Source of the DNA: Girardinichthys multiradiatus
Taxonomy: Eukaryota; Chordata; Actinopteri; Cyprinodontiformes; Goodeidae
Direction: 5' to 3'
DNA: 64,000 nt
Assembly (NCBI RefSeq): GCF_021462225.1
Contig: NC_061797.1
Coordinates: 1,977,001 to 2,041,000 of the forward strand
Shown here one piece after another: positions 50,831 through 61,777 of the stretch. Below the pieces are notes generated by a model. That model did no database searches. It worked only from the letters and a program-made list of their open reading frames with translations, and was not told where the DNA came from. Numbering within the stretch: position 1 is the first letter of the stretch; each line of letters starts with the position of its first letter. Made by a program: the position numbers and the translations under genes.

Positions 50831-51237
50831 GGTCTCCACCTTCGTCCGCCACCCAGTCCTCTTTGCACCGGTCCCTCTCTGGTTCCCCCTGCAGGTGGTG
50901 GGCCCACTGGGGGATGGCCTCGCGTCTCTCGTTCGGGCTTGGCCCGGCCGGATCCCGCGAGGAGCAACCCGGCCACCAGGTGCTCTCCACCGAGTCCCGA
51001 CCCCAGGCCTGGCTCCAGGGTGGGACCCCGGCTCCGCCATACCTGGCGACGTCACGTGCCTCGATATTTTCGTCCTCGTGAGGGATTCTTGAACCGCTCT
51101 TTGTCTGACCCATCACCTAGAGCCTATTTGCCATGGGAGACCCTACCAGGGGTATTTAGGCCCCAGACAACATAGTCTCTAGGATCATTTGAGCACTCAA
51201 ACCCCTCCACCACGTTAAGGTGGCGGTTCAAGGAGGG

Positions 51238-51356
51238 GATACAGTAGTCATTCCTTAAAATAACAGATGTGTGAACTAGTTTTTCTGTCCTCTTGGACAG
51301 GATGTCTGCAATTTTGGCAATATTCCGCATGTGGAAGAAACATGCCCTAAAAAGAC
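51238..51356 (-). mobile_element. L2-type RT fragment, right part
   Basis: The minus strand reads ACFFHMRNIAKIADILSKR and VHTSVILRNDYC, the RT C-terminal region of L2-group LINEs. Rex3 inserted right after NDYC. Confidence 0.75.
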
Positions 51357-52560
51357 TTTTTTTTTTCAAATAAATTTTATTGAAGGAAGCAACAACATAA
51401 TGCTTTGCATCGCCGAGTACAATTGGCCCATTCCTTACTTTTTCGTTCTAAACCAAGATCAAGAACAACAACCCCCCACCCCTGTCCACTCCCGTCTCAT
51501 CTAAATCACCACTCATAACCTCATGCCGTTCATATCCAAAAGAAAAAAACAGTGAATATAAAATAGAGGTATACAGAGAGAAAAATAAAAATAATATCTA
51601 TATATCTATATCTTTATATGTCTATATATATTTGGAGATCAAACCTCTTTGAGATGGGACACAGAATAACAAGAACTATCAAGGCTGTTCCAGAGGGATA
51701 GAAGGAAAATTGGGAAGATATTTGGCCACAAAATTTCTAATTTGGAAATAGTGGGCCAAATGTGAGACAGGTAGATCTAATCAGGATGACAAATTGGAAA
51801 AACGTACAATAATCCCCTCAACATACAAGTATCTGAACTGTATTGTGCTCCTATTAAACCATATTGAGAAAGCTGGGTCAGAGAGTGAAGGAAGAAACAG
51901 ATGGTTATCTTTCAAGGCCCTTTGCAAGATGTGAGTTCTAACTTACACCAAGGAAATACTCAAGTATTTAACCAGTAACGGAGTTTTTGATAATAGTAAG
52001 AAAAATTAACCAAAGCAACTCCACCACCTTTGCAACACAGACCTGCGACCCCTAGGAGGCTGCCCACCCCAAATAAATGAACTAATAATCTTATCGATGC
52101 AATTTTAAAAAATGTTAGCCAAAACTAATTGTTTGAAATAGAAATAGTAGTTTAAGTAGAACATTAATTTTTAAAGCATTAATCTTACCAATCATTGAAA
52201 GAGGGAGGTCACTCCATCTACAAAAATCATCCGAGATCTTTGACACAATGGGAGTGAAATTTGCAGAAGCAAGACTAGAAAGAGAAGGACTTACATTTGT
52301 ACCCGCATATTTAAATCCCAACGTTCTAACTTTAAAAGGCAGATTTGCCATTTGAAAGTGGCGAGCTAAACTATTAATTGGAAAGCACTAATTTTTCCAC
52401 ATATTTAATTTATATCCTGAAAATGTACTAAAATTCTCTGAAATGTCTGAGGTAGCAGAATAAAGTGTAGGTTTAGTTATATATAATAACAGATCATCAG
52501 CATATAAGGATACCTTGTATTCACACCCGTAGCGAATGATACCCTTAAAATAGGGGGAAG
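51357..52560 (-). mobile_element. L1 LINE, 3' part with poly-A tail
   Basis: A T run at 51357-51366 is the poly-A tail on the minus strand, with TTTATT (AATAAA) at 51371-51379. The RT catalytic LYADDLLLYI box is near 52485-52510. A C-terminal region at 52351-52115 includes FKYAGTNVS, ISDDFCRWSDLPLSMIGKIN and LLKLLFLFQTI, as in vertebrate L1 RTs. Stops interrupt it. It is truncated at 5'. Confidence 0.83.
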
Positions 52561-52564
52561 GACC

Positions 52565-53300
52565 TGTTAGGGCTAACCTTGCTTACTATTACTTATAGAT
52601 GAGCTGATCAGAATGCTAAAGTATGAATGCTATTGTTTTCACTTTTCTTAGAATAGGATAATAATCCTCAGGTTGATTGTGGGACATACTGTAACAGGAG
52701 CGATTAGATTGCAGCAGCCACACTTAGATTCAGGGTTCAACACCTGCTATTACATACTCTATCAGATAGACACCAGAATGGTGACACATAGTCTACTGAT
52801 AAACACTGAGGTAGTGTACATCCATTGCAAGGAGTACCAGAAATAAAAACCATGGGTGACCTTCTTTTCAGGATTATTTGTTAAGTACGGGAGCATTCAG
52901 CGCTGATCTCTGTAACCATTCCTCTGCCTTATTTAGAATAAAAGTGTTGAGAGTATAAAACAGTTTGACAGTGATTCCTTTTACGGGAAAGTGATTGTAA
53001 GCAGAGATGACATTTCTGGGGAAAAGAATTCGGGGGAGATCCGAGGCGTCTGTCCGCCAACAGGATGCGGTAGCTCGGACAAATTGGTGTTTCCGCCCAT
53101 GCCCCGGAGGTGCTTCATCCTCTGGCTAGGGGCCACAAATGGACTGGATACCACAGCCTGTGGCCGCACATTATACGGTTAGGAGATTCCTCTTAAAAAT
53201 CTCCAGTGTTTTTTCCTAATAACACTTTGGCCGTGTTGTAGGTTCTGAGTTATTTGCATTTTTGTACCCTTGGAGGCAAATAAATGGTTCAGAAACGTTT
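52565..53300 (+). repeat. Probable LTR of a second retrovirus-like element
   Basis: Starts TGTTAGGGCTAAC. A TATAAAA is at 52953-52959 and AATAAA at 53278-53283. Blocks are shared with the reverse-oriented LTR at 46020-46660. The exact 3' end and a primer-binding site could not be fixed, so the boundary at 53300 is approximate. Confidence 0.5.
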
Positions 53301-54550
53301 TTAGTGAGATTCTGAGAAAATGAAAGAATATAAACCTGTGGGAAAGTTAGCTAACTATATCGGTGTGAATCCGGGAAGGAATTGGTCCGGCTTTTGAGAA
53401 TATTATTGTCTACGGATACGAAGGTTTTGAGTTTCTTTATTGCATGCGAGGGAAGATAGCTTTACCTCGCACGCAATATAAATCTACCTCCTGAAGTGAG
53501 GCACAAATACTCGGCTAAGGTTTAAACGGGTCCTGGGCTCTCTTAAAGATCTGCAAAGCGCCGCCAAGGGGAAGTATTAGGTTTTGATAGCTCCTTGGGC
53601 TTCTTACAAGTCCTAAAAGCTGCTTTCTTCCTTGTGAGTAAACATGCAGAGATAGATGTGCATCCTTGGCTAAGGTTTGAACTGGTCCTGGGCTCTCTTA
53701 AAGAGCTCCAAAGCACCGCCAAGGGGGGATCTTGAGTTTCGATAGTGATCCTGATTTTTCCTTAAGAAAAGTCAAAAAGCCGCTGGCTCCCATTTTTGAG
53801 TAAACAGCTGTGTAAATATAAAAGTGTAACATCAACTGGCCAGTGTGAATGTGTGTGAGTTGATAACAGTGAGCCAGCGGAAGTAGTGGTGGGGAAACAT
53901 TACACTGATGGACTTTGACTGCTAGATGCTAGGCTAACAGACGTTAGCTCACTAAATAAGCTCTACTGTGAATAAGCGTTAGTGTCTGAGAGAAATAAGC
54001 CCTCATTTGGACCAGGAAACGGTGCTGTAGCGCCTGGTTGGCCAGAGCGTATGAAAGTGTGTATCTGTGAAGTGGAAGAATGATTGAGATTTCATGATTA
54101 AATGAGTTCCCTGCTTAGCAAGCATGGGAAACAGGGAGGAACAGTATATTAGAGAGCATTCCCAAAAAGATGCTTTAAAAACTTAAAACAACAGGTTCAT
54201 GGAGCATGTTTGGGTGGCAAAATAATCGACGAGTCACCGGAAAACGATACGAAACTATTTTTAGATTTTAGATCATTAAGAGAAACGAAGTGGTTTCACT
54301 CTCTAAAGTTGTGCACACTTATTTTCAAACAGGATCCTAAGTTAAAACAAGATTAGATCAAATACGGCATTGCTGACACAATATGTGGTGGAGAACAGAT
54401 TTTATTTTATTTTTTTGGTGTTTACAGTTTCATCAAACTTTTATGTGACCCATGTTCGTTTCGTCTATCCGTTTATGTGGAATGAATGACTGTTTCATGC
54501 TAATTAAAAATGAGGGTATATGTGGCATGATGATTTTAATCTTACATTGT
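53301..54550 (+). other. Leader-like region with a tandem duplication and short MGN frame
   Basis: Follows the probable LTR. GGCTAAGGTTT-x-AAC-x-GGTCCTGGGCTCTCTTAAAGA sequence occurs at 53515 and again at 53669, a period of about 155 bp. At 54124 an ATG opens 20 codons beginning MGNREEQY, a myristoylation-type start as in retroviral Gag, and stops at 54184-54186. Nothing beyond that is recognisable before a Tc1 fragment at about 54596. Confidence 0.4.
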
Positions 54551-54595
54551 TTCCTGATCTGAGACTAATTGGGATTTTGAGTTGCACCAATACAC

Positions 54596-54935
54596 ACAGC
54601 AAGACTGGTGAAAGATTGGTTTGATGAACATGAAAGTCAAGTTGAACATCTCCCATGGCCTGCACAGTCACCAGATCTAAATATTATTGAGCCACTTTGG
54701 GGTGTTTTGGAGGAGCGAGTCAGGAAACGTTTTCCTCCACCAGTATCACGTAGTGACCTGGCCACTATCCTGCAAGAAGAATGGCTTAAAATCCCTCTGA
54801 CCACTGTGCGGGACTTGTATATGTCATTCCCAAGACGAATTGATGCTGTATTGGCCGCAAAAGGAGGCCCTGCACCATACTAATAAATTATTGTGGTCTA
54901 AAGCCAGGTATTTCAGTTTCATTGTCCAACCCCTG
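54596..54935 (+). mobile_element. Tc1-like transposon, 3' fragment
   Basis: The last 91 codons of a Tc1 transposase (54608-54883: WPAQSPDLNIIEPLWGVLEE, ending KGGPAPY) and the right terminal repeat, ending TTGTCCAACCCCTG before TA at 54936-54937. The rest of the element is missing. The right flank belongs to the 2.4-kb repeat family. Confidence 0.85.
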
Positions 54936-55736
54936 TAGCTCCTACATGGAAAGTTGCAGAGATCTGAAACCTTCTAAGATTGATCTGCCTCTGGTCCTGA
55001 ACATTATTCACTGATCAGATGCTGACATCCTCAAATTCCCGCCCCCTGAGAACAGGAAGTGTCATTTTTCCTTTTGATCGTCCGTATTTGGTGTCCTTCA
55101 ACTTAATTAATGTAAAGCTGTCCCAGGTGACAGATAACATGATGGTCTAAGACAGTCTCCAGAACTGATTTGTTTGGCTGGAGGGTGTGGCTATGGCGGC
55201 GTGGCGAATTCTGATGTCACGCCACAGCCATACGTTTGGTTTTAAATTACACATGCATGGTCCGATTCACTCCAAAATAAATATGGTTGATCTAATGTCA
55301 GCCCCCAAACAGCTCTATTGGATTACATTGGAATTTGGATCAACAGCGCCCCCTAGGACACTTCAAGGGCTATATCTCCCTCATACATCATCGGATCCAC
55401 TTGAAATGTAGTATACATCATCAGGGATCAATGCTGAACATGTTGCCATTGTCAGTTTATGACATAATTTCAGGCCCACCCACTAATAAACAAGTGAGTG
55501 CAGCTTCCATCTGGAAGGTCAGATTTCCGCCAAATTTTGAATACTTCTCGCCAGACTAGAATTCTGCATGAGTGAAGATTATGACATGACGCTCACAGCG
55601 CCACCTAGAGGCAACATTTGGAATTGAACGGCGGCCTCGTAGGTGGCGTGCAGCCGGCGATGCCAGGCTTCCACAGTCGCTGCACAGGCTGAGTTGTGCT
55701 CAGGTGCGAGGGCCTTCAATGCTGCTTGCAGCTTTA
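54936..55736 (+). repeat. 2.4-kb family, copy B1 (right part)
   Basis: Corresponds to the last third of copy A (29020-30088), with the same order of blocks and the same end GAGGGCCTTCAATGCTGCTTGC. Its left part was lost at the Tc1 fragment. It is followed immediately by another unit start, in tandem. Confidence 0.75.
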
Positions 55737-56777
55737 ATTAGGCCCGAGCAGCTAAGCGCTGTGAAGGCCTATTGTGAATGTTTATTATTATTCCATGACA
55801 AATGAATTGCCTTTTTAGCGGCTTTAACTTATTCAAAAACTCATAAAATTTGGCGGAGCCATCAGTCGTGTGTGAAATTTACGTATTTCAAGGGTTTTGC
55901 AAAAGTCACAATAAAAATGGCTCAACAGCGCCCCCCTGAAATTTTCAAAAAAGCCTCCGCATTGACCTTACTTTATCATACAATTATGAAATTTGGTACA
56001 CTTGTACAACTCCCCGAGAACTACCTAAAACTCTCTTGCACCCACATCCTGCAACAAACAGGAAGTTGACCATCTTGGATTGAAATTTCGATTTTGACCC
56101 AATTTTCGACGTTTATATCCTCTGTATTTGATCGAACTCCTCCAAGAGATTTTGATCGATCGGCTTGAAATGTGGTCAGTTTGCTCAGAAGGGATGGGGA
56201 TTTAAAGTTATCAAAATTGTGAATGTTTGAGCATGCTGAGGGGGCAGAGCCTGGCCTCAAAGTTTGACGACTCACCAAAAAAAATGAAATTGTTATAGCT
56301 CTGGCCCCTAACATCTGGCCCCTTGTCCGAACCCCACAGGAAGTCGGCCATTTTGGATCAAAAAAGCCATTTTCTCTCGTTTACACACATTGAATCTGAG
56401 CAAACTCATCCTACAGCTTTCAACTTAGAGACCTCAAGATCAACAAGTATAGTCTTAAGAAATTGGGAATTACAAGTTATCAAAGCTTTTTGCTACAAGC
56501 CCCAAAATATAACTTCTCCCCATGAAACACGAAATTGTTATATTTCCTACAAGGAAAGTCACAGAGACACAAAACTTTCTGGGATTGATCCACATGAGGC
56601 CCTGAACAATATTCAATAGTCAAATGCTGACATCATCAAAGCCCCGCCCCCTGAGAACAGGAAGTGTAGTGTCTCACTTAGTGTGGTCCATTTGGTTCAA
56701 CGCCGCCCCCTGGAACACTTTATTTTAAGTGCTCTATCTCACTCATACATCATCGGATCCACTTGAAATGTAATATA

Positions 56778-58371
56778 CAGGTCCTTCTCAAAATATTAGC
56801 ATATTGTGATAAAGTTCATTATTTTCCATAATGTCATGATGAAAATTTAACATTCATATATTTTAGATTCATTGCACACTAACTGAAATATTTCAGGCCT
56901 TTTATTGTCTTAATACGGATGATTTTGGCATACAGCTCATGAAAACCCAAAATTCCTATCTCACAAAATTAGCATATCATTAAAAGGGTCTCTAAACGAG
57001 CTATGAACCTAATCATCTGAATCAACGAGTTAACTCTAAACACCTGCAAAAGATTCCTGAGGCCTTTAAAACTCCCAGCCTGGTTCATCACTCAAAACCG
57101 CAATCATGGGTAAGACTGCCGACCTGACTACTGTCCAGAAGGCCACTATTGACACCTCAAGCAAGAGGGTAAGACACAGAAAGAAATTTCTGAACGAATA
57201 GGCTGTTCCCAGAGTGCTGTATCAAGGCACCTCAGTGGGAAGTCTGTGGGAAGGAAAAAGTGTGGCAGAAAACGCTGCACAACGAGAAGAGGTGACCGGA
57301 CCCTGAGGAAGATTGTGGAGAAGGGCCGATTCCAGATCTTGGGGGACCTGCGGAAGCAGTGGACTGAGTCTGGAGTAGAAACATCCAGAGCCACCGTGCA
57401 CAGGCATGTGCAGGAAATGGGCTACAGGTGCCGCATTCCCCAGGTCAAGCCACTTTTGAACCAGAAACAGCGGCAGAAGCGCCTGACCCAGGCTACAGAG
57501 AAGCAGCAGTGGTCCAAAGTACTTTTTTCGGATGAAAGCAAATTCTGCATGTCATTCGGAAATCAAGGTGCCAGAGTCTGGAGGAAGACTGGGGAGAAGG
57601 AAATGCCAAAATGCCAGAAGTCCAGTGTCAAGTACCCACAGTCAATGATGGTCTGGGGTGCCGTGTCAGCTGCTGGTGTTGGTCCACTGTGTTTTATCAA
57701 GGGCAGGGTCAATGCAGCTAGCTATCAGGAGATTTTGGAGCACTTCATGCTTCCATCTGCTGAAAAGCTTTATGGAGATGAAGATTTCATTTTTCAGCAC
57801 GACCTGGCACCTGCTCACAGTGCCAAAACCACTGGTAAATGGTTTACTGACCATGGTATCACTGTGCTCAATTGGCCTGCCAACTCTCCTGACCTGAACC
57901 CCATAGAGAATCTGTGGGATATTGTGAAGAGAACGTTGAGAGACTCAAGACCCAACACTCTGGATGAGCTAAAGGCCGCTATCGAAGCATCCTGGGCCTC
58001 CATAAGACCTCAGCAGTGCCACAGGCTGATTGCCTCCATGCCACGCCACATTGAAGCAGTCATTTCTGCAAAAGGATTCCCGACCAAGTATTGAGTGCAT
58101 AACTGTACATGATTATTTGAAGGTTGACGTTTTTTGTATTAAAAACACTTTTCTTTTATTGGTCGGATGAAATATGCTAATTTTGTGAGATAGGAATTTT
58201 GGGTTTTCATGAGCTGTATGCCAAAATCATCCGTATTAAGACAATAAAAGACCTGAAATATTTCAGTTAGTGTGCAATGAATCTAAAATATATGAATGTT
58301 AAATTTTCATCATGACATTATGGAAAATAATTAACTTTATCACAATATGCTAATATTTTGAGAAGGACCTG
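56778..58371 (+). mobile_element. Complete Tc1-like transposon (1594 bp)
   Basis: About 200-bp inverted repeats (56778-56977 and 58172-58371) begin CAGGTCCTTCTCAAAATATT and differ at few positions. TA at 56776-56777 and 58372-58373 is the duplicated target, confirmed by the empty site in copy A at 29759-29760. The transposase frame has a single visible frameshift. It looks younger than the other Tc1 copies here. Confidence 0.95.
57106..58094 (+). pseudogene. Tc1 transposase, one frameshift from intact
   Basis: The ATG at 57106 starts MGKTADLTTVQKATIDT. A one-base frameshift near 57150 moves the remaining frame, which is open to 58094. It reads through the second helix-turn-helix and a basic KCGRKRCTTRRGDR linker, then FSDESKFCMSFG (first Asp), FQHDLAPAHSAKT (second Asp) and NPIENLWDIVKR (Glu). 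All three catalytic residues are present in the open part. The family excises and reinserts DNA at TA sites. Confidence 0.92.
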
Positions 58372-58620
58372 TACATGATCATGGGTCAATGCCGAACATG
58401 GTGACACAGTCAATTGATGACATCTTTTTTGTCCCGCCCACTAATAAAGAAGTGAGGGCAGCTTCCATCTGAAAGGTCAGATTTCCCCCAAAATTTGCAT
58501 GCTTCTCGCTAGACCAGAACTCTACATGACCAAAGATGCTCTGACATGTCGCTCACAGTGGCACCTAGTGGTGCTGCGCTGAGCCGCGAGGGCCTACAAT
58601 GCTGCTTGCAGCTTTAATTA

Positions 58621-58910
58621 TTTTTATTTTTATTATGATTTTGAATTATAATTCTTGATAAATATTAATTAATCAATAATCATAACTCTTACAAATCCAA
58701 CCCCAACCCTACTAATCTCAATTTTTGAAGCATCAGTATACACCATTAAATAGTCAGGATACTTCCTCAACATATATCTAACAACAGTACTCCTATTAAT
58801 GTCTTCCTTTCCCAATAAACTTAAATCCATATTGGGCTCCACCAATACCCAAATCGGGTTGTTAGGGATATGAACAATAGTACTCAATTCAATTCGACAC
58901 CTTGTTGTTC
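58621..58910 (-). other. Possible LINE RNase H fragment
   Basis: The minus strand 58887-58669 contains YPDYLMVYTDASKIEISRVG, resembling the first catalytic block of the RNase H domain carried by I/R1-group LINEs. No other block is visible, so the call is weak. Confidence 0.35.
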
Positions 58911-59283
58911 TATGCCTTTCAAAGTAAAAGCATTAGATGCGTCATTGCTTCAATGGAATAATAAACACTTATGAACCAATTTATGATAAAGAAAATATTA
59001 GTAAGGTCATTTACACTCCCATCAAATCATGAGAGCTAAGCTGGTAACCAAATGAAGAGGTAATGATTTTCTGAAGACCTGTAACTCTTGTGTCCACTTG
59101 TTTTAAAGCTTCTTGCAGTTCGTTTTACCTCCGACAAAGTTACTTCCTTGATCACCACTTGTCTTACTGACTGCTCCTCTTATGCCTATAAAGCAACAGA
59201 GTGCAATGATGAAGGCTTCTGTAGTCATGTCTTCTAACATTTCTATGTGCACTGCTCTGCAGAAAAGGCATGTAAAAAGAAGT

Positions 59284-60120
59284 CTAATGCTTGTGGATTT
59301 TGTGAGCTCGTTTGGTTACAAATGGGCCAAAACAGTCCATCCTACAAAATGTAAATGGTGGGGATTGATCTACACACCGTGCTGGAAGATCATGCATTTT
59401 CTGTTTCTCTGTGTCTCTTCTAAGTCCGCAACACTTTACACATTGGTGTATAAAGTTTGACACAGTTTTGTTGATGCCTAGAATACAAAATCCATTTGAT
59501 CTGATCTCATTGATTGTCCGTCTTTTCCCTTGGTGTTCCAGTTTTCTGTGGCATTGAGGTATTATTAGCTGAGTGAAATGGTAACCCTTTGGAACTATCA
59601 CTGGAGGTTTCAGTATGGAGGAGAATGAAGCCTCTCTGAGCCTTCCTCCCACCTTATGGAGTCCATTACTATCAAGAAAGGTGTCAATTTGAAACAGTTT
59701 GCTGTGATGAAGCATCTTTCCATGCTTGAGCACCCTTCTCTCCTCTGCATATTCACTTGCTTGTACATCCTTTCGAATAACACATTGTGTGTTTTGTCTT
59801 TCTTGCATTGTACTGTGGCCTGTTGTTTTATCTCACTTGGCACAGCGAATGAGTCAAGCTATGGTTTGAGTGGCTTTGTACCATGAGGAAGACTTTGTTA
59901 ACTTGTCTGACAACTCTCTCTTCTCTGTTTTGAGTGTGGTTAGTATATGTACCTTTTTAACCTCTGGATCTCCGAGTGGTACATTCATATTGATGTCTGC
60001 ACCTAGAAGGATTTCTTGGTCCCACAGAAACTCTGGCCCTTTGAACAAGTCTGATGTAATAGGTTCACTTGCACAAATGTGTGAAACCTGCGTGGATCCT
60101 TATTAATGTAGCCTAAAACT
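59284..60120 (-). pseudogene. BEL/Pao RNase H C-terminus and integrase
   Basis: NVVLGYINKDPRRFHTFV at 60120-60065 ends the RNase H-like domain. FKGPEFLWDQE follows. The integrase frame (59808-59284) carries VGGRLREASFSS, a HH-CC zinc-binding region with CHRKLEHQG and FIHQCVKCCGLRR, and the start of the core, FCRMDCFGPF, with its first catalytic aspartate. The remaining core and C-terminus at lower coordinates are not readable. Confidence 0.83.
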
Positions 60121-60126
60121 ACATTA

Positions 60127-61771
60127 AGTCAAGTCAAGTCAAGTTTATTTATATAGCGCTTTTCAGCAACAAGGCACTCGAAGCGCTGTACATGAGGAAA
60201 AACATTACAATGATACAGCCAAAAACAAATCAAATTACATTAATAATCCTTGGGAGTTTACTGGTAAGAGCTGGTTCTAATCCAATCTTTCTAATAGAGG
60301 CAATTAGCTCATTAAGTCCTCTGTGGTAAGGAATTCATCCTGTGCTAGAAGACAAATGATATTCATCCTTGAGGTCGCTGGTATGAGGCAGTTGTGGTCC
60401 CATCATTCAAATAAGCTGGGTCACTGGTATAAAACAGTTTTAGTTAAAAGTTTTTAAATACTAATAATGTTTAGCTGTCACTGGTATGATATAGTTGTAA
60501 TATAATCCTTTTAAGAAATCTAAACTTCTCTGGTCATTGGTGTAAAAACCGCTTTAGTCCAAATTTTCAAATACTAATAATAATATTTGGCTTTTGCTGA
60601 TAATCCTTATGAGAAATCTGAAAATCTGGGAAAAGTAATGAAATCACACATTTAGGTAGATGAGAAAAGAGACCACATTAGGTAAGAAGAGGGAAAAAAA
60701 TCATATTTCACACTTTATCCATAGCAGGATACAGTTTGAGATTGCAAAAACAAAACTCAGCACAAAGAAGCAACATATATACGAAACAACATCATGCAGG
60801 GGATCCGGTGAAGGCGGTGTGAAGGGGTGCATATGTTTATCTTGAGCATGTGTGTGTGTGCATGTGAGTGTGTGCAAAGTAAGTCCATGAAGCACTGTCA
60901 CAGAGGCCATTGTCCTTGATGATACAATGGAAGGTTCATCAACCGGCCACACAGTTCTGAGCAGGTCCACAGATGTCCTCAAGGAAGGGAGGGGGCAGAT
61001 GGAGCAGAGCGTCATGTTTACATAACTTCCAGGAGAAGTTGAAGATAGCCAGCCATCAAGGCCGTGCAGGGGAGCCAGATTCAGAAAACAACAATTATTT
61101 GGGTTAGGCTGACTCTTAATTTTTTTGTCAGCCTTGAGTGTCTCGCTGGTGCTTCTCAATGGCGAATCCAGACAGCCAAATTCCAGGTCTTTGCCGCCAG
61201 ATCCGAGCCAACAACTTTCTCCAAGATTTATCCCATTTCACCCCTGAGTCCAGGAACCGCAACCTGCCTGCGATCCTGTGTAAGGATCACATCCAGTCTG
61301 CAATTCAGCTCATGTAACATCTCAGTCTGAGTGCTGATCGCTCTGCAGATCCCATCATACATGCCAGGCAGTCTTACAATTGCCAGAACAGCTGCCGATG
61401 TTTTTCGAATTTCTCGATATGCCAGGTAACCGCCAACTCCAAAAAGCAGAAATCCTGTTATCAAACATCCAATTGTGTACACATCTTCGACAGACACACA
61501 ATCCTCCACTTCTGCCAGGAGTCCATCGTGTATCCGGAGAAAAATGTCCCTTATGCACAAGAGGGTTCCCCTTCACCCTGTCTTCTCGTCGAGAAAATTT
61601 GATCAACTGCATTGAAAGACCAGCTGACCAAATCCATAACTCAGAATTTTGGAAGATATGCAAAAAGAGGCTCCAAAAAGAAAGACAAGACACAGCTGAA
61701 GCAGGGCAGATATAGGAGGGTGCGGGAGACAGCGAAAAGCATCCTCCTCCACCAAGAGCAGAAAGAAAAGA
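60127..61771 (-). mobile_element. Unclassified 1.65-kb retroposon with (TTGAC)n tail
   Basis: ACATTA at 60121-60126 and 61772-61777 is its target duplication, and excision rejoins the BEL/Pao RNase H codons (DSN/VVLGY). It is oriented on the minus strand and ends AAGCGCTATATAAATAAACT plus TTGAC repeats, similar to L2-group tails. It lacks RT. One 110-codon frame (61560-61228) encodes a predicted membrane segment, and a CA-rich tract lies near 60845-60880. It is probably non-autonomous, or a deleted derivative of an autonomous element. Confidence 0.75.
61228..61560 (-). CDS. Hypothetical membrane-protein frame in the retroposon
   Basis: 110 codons without a nearby ATG (it opens after TGA upstream and would begin at TTG). 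It has an acidic N-terminal part, a hydrophobic stretch IGCLITGFLLFGVGGYLAY, then basic YREIRK, a mixed region and a QTEMLHELNCRLDVIL helix. A separate ATG frame upstream at about 61640, starting MDLVSWSFNAVDQIF, could be its displaced beginning after a frameshift. I recognise no family. It could be a captured host fragment or an accessory ORF. Confidence 0.35.
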   Translation of the reverse strand: MCIRDIFLRIHDGLLAEVEDCVSVEDVYTIGCLITGFLLFGVGGYLAYREIRKTSAAVLAIVRLPGMYDGICRAISTQTEMLHELNCRLDVILTQDRRQVAVPGLRGEMG

Positions 61772-61777
61772 ACATTA

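Larger units (their letters stand above)
48489..51237 (-). mobile_element. Near full-length Rex3 LINE (2.75 kb)
   Basis: A 12-bp duplication GATACAGTAGTC lies at 48477-48488 and 51238-51249. From the 5' end (right) it has a short leader, endonuclease, RT and a short 3' repeat tail of GTACTC units. It contains the block ACAAAGGGCAGCCCTGC near 49388 and the block GGGGACCACCACCCCAGTCT near 49843 and 49880, both landmark sequences of fish Rex3. The second lies in a local 33-bp duplication. Several frameshifts show that it is inactive. Confidence 0.93.
55738..58620 (+). repeat. 2.4-kb family, copy B2, split by a Tc1
   Basis: Starts TTAGGCCCGAGCAGC and ends CTACAATGCTGCTTGCAGC. Without the Tc1 at 56778-58371 it is about 1.29 kb, so it lacks roughly half the internal blocks of copy A. 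GTAATATA|CATGATCATG at the Tc1 junction matches the uninterrupted GTAGTATACATGATCATG at 29752-29770. Confidence 0.8.

Noticed and set aside
60701..61159. 152-codon minus-strand frame in the retroposon
   Set aside because: It covers a CA-rich tract and the 3' non-coding part. Composition explains the openness and no motif is present. The upstream 110-codon frame is the better candidate.
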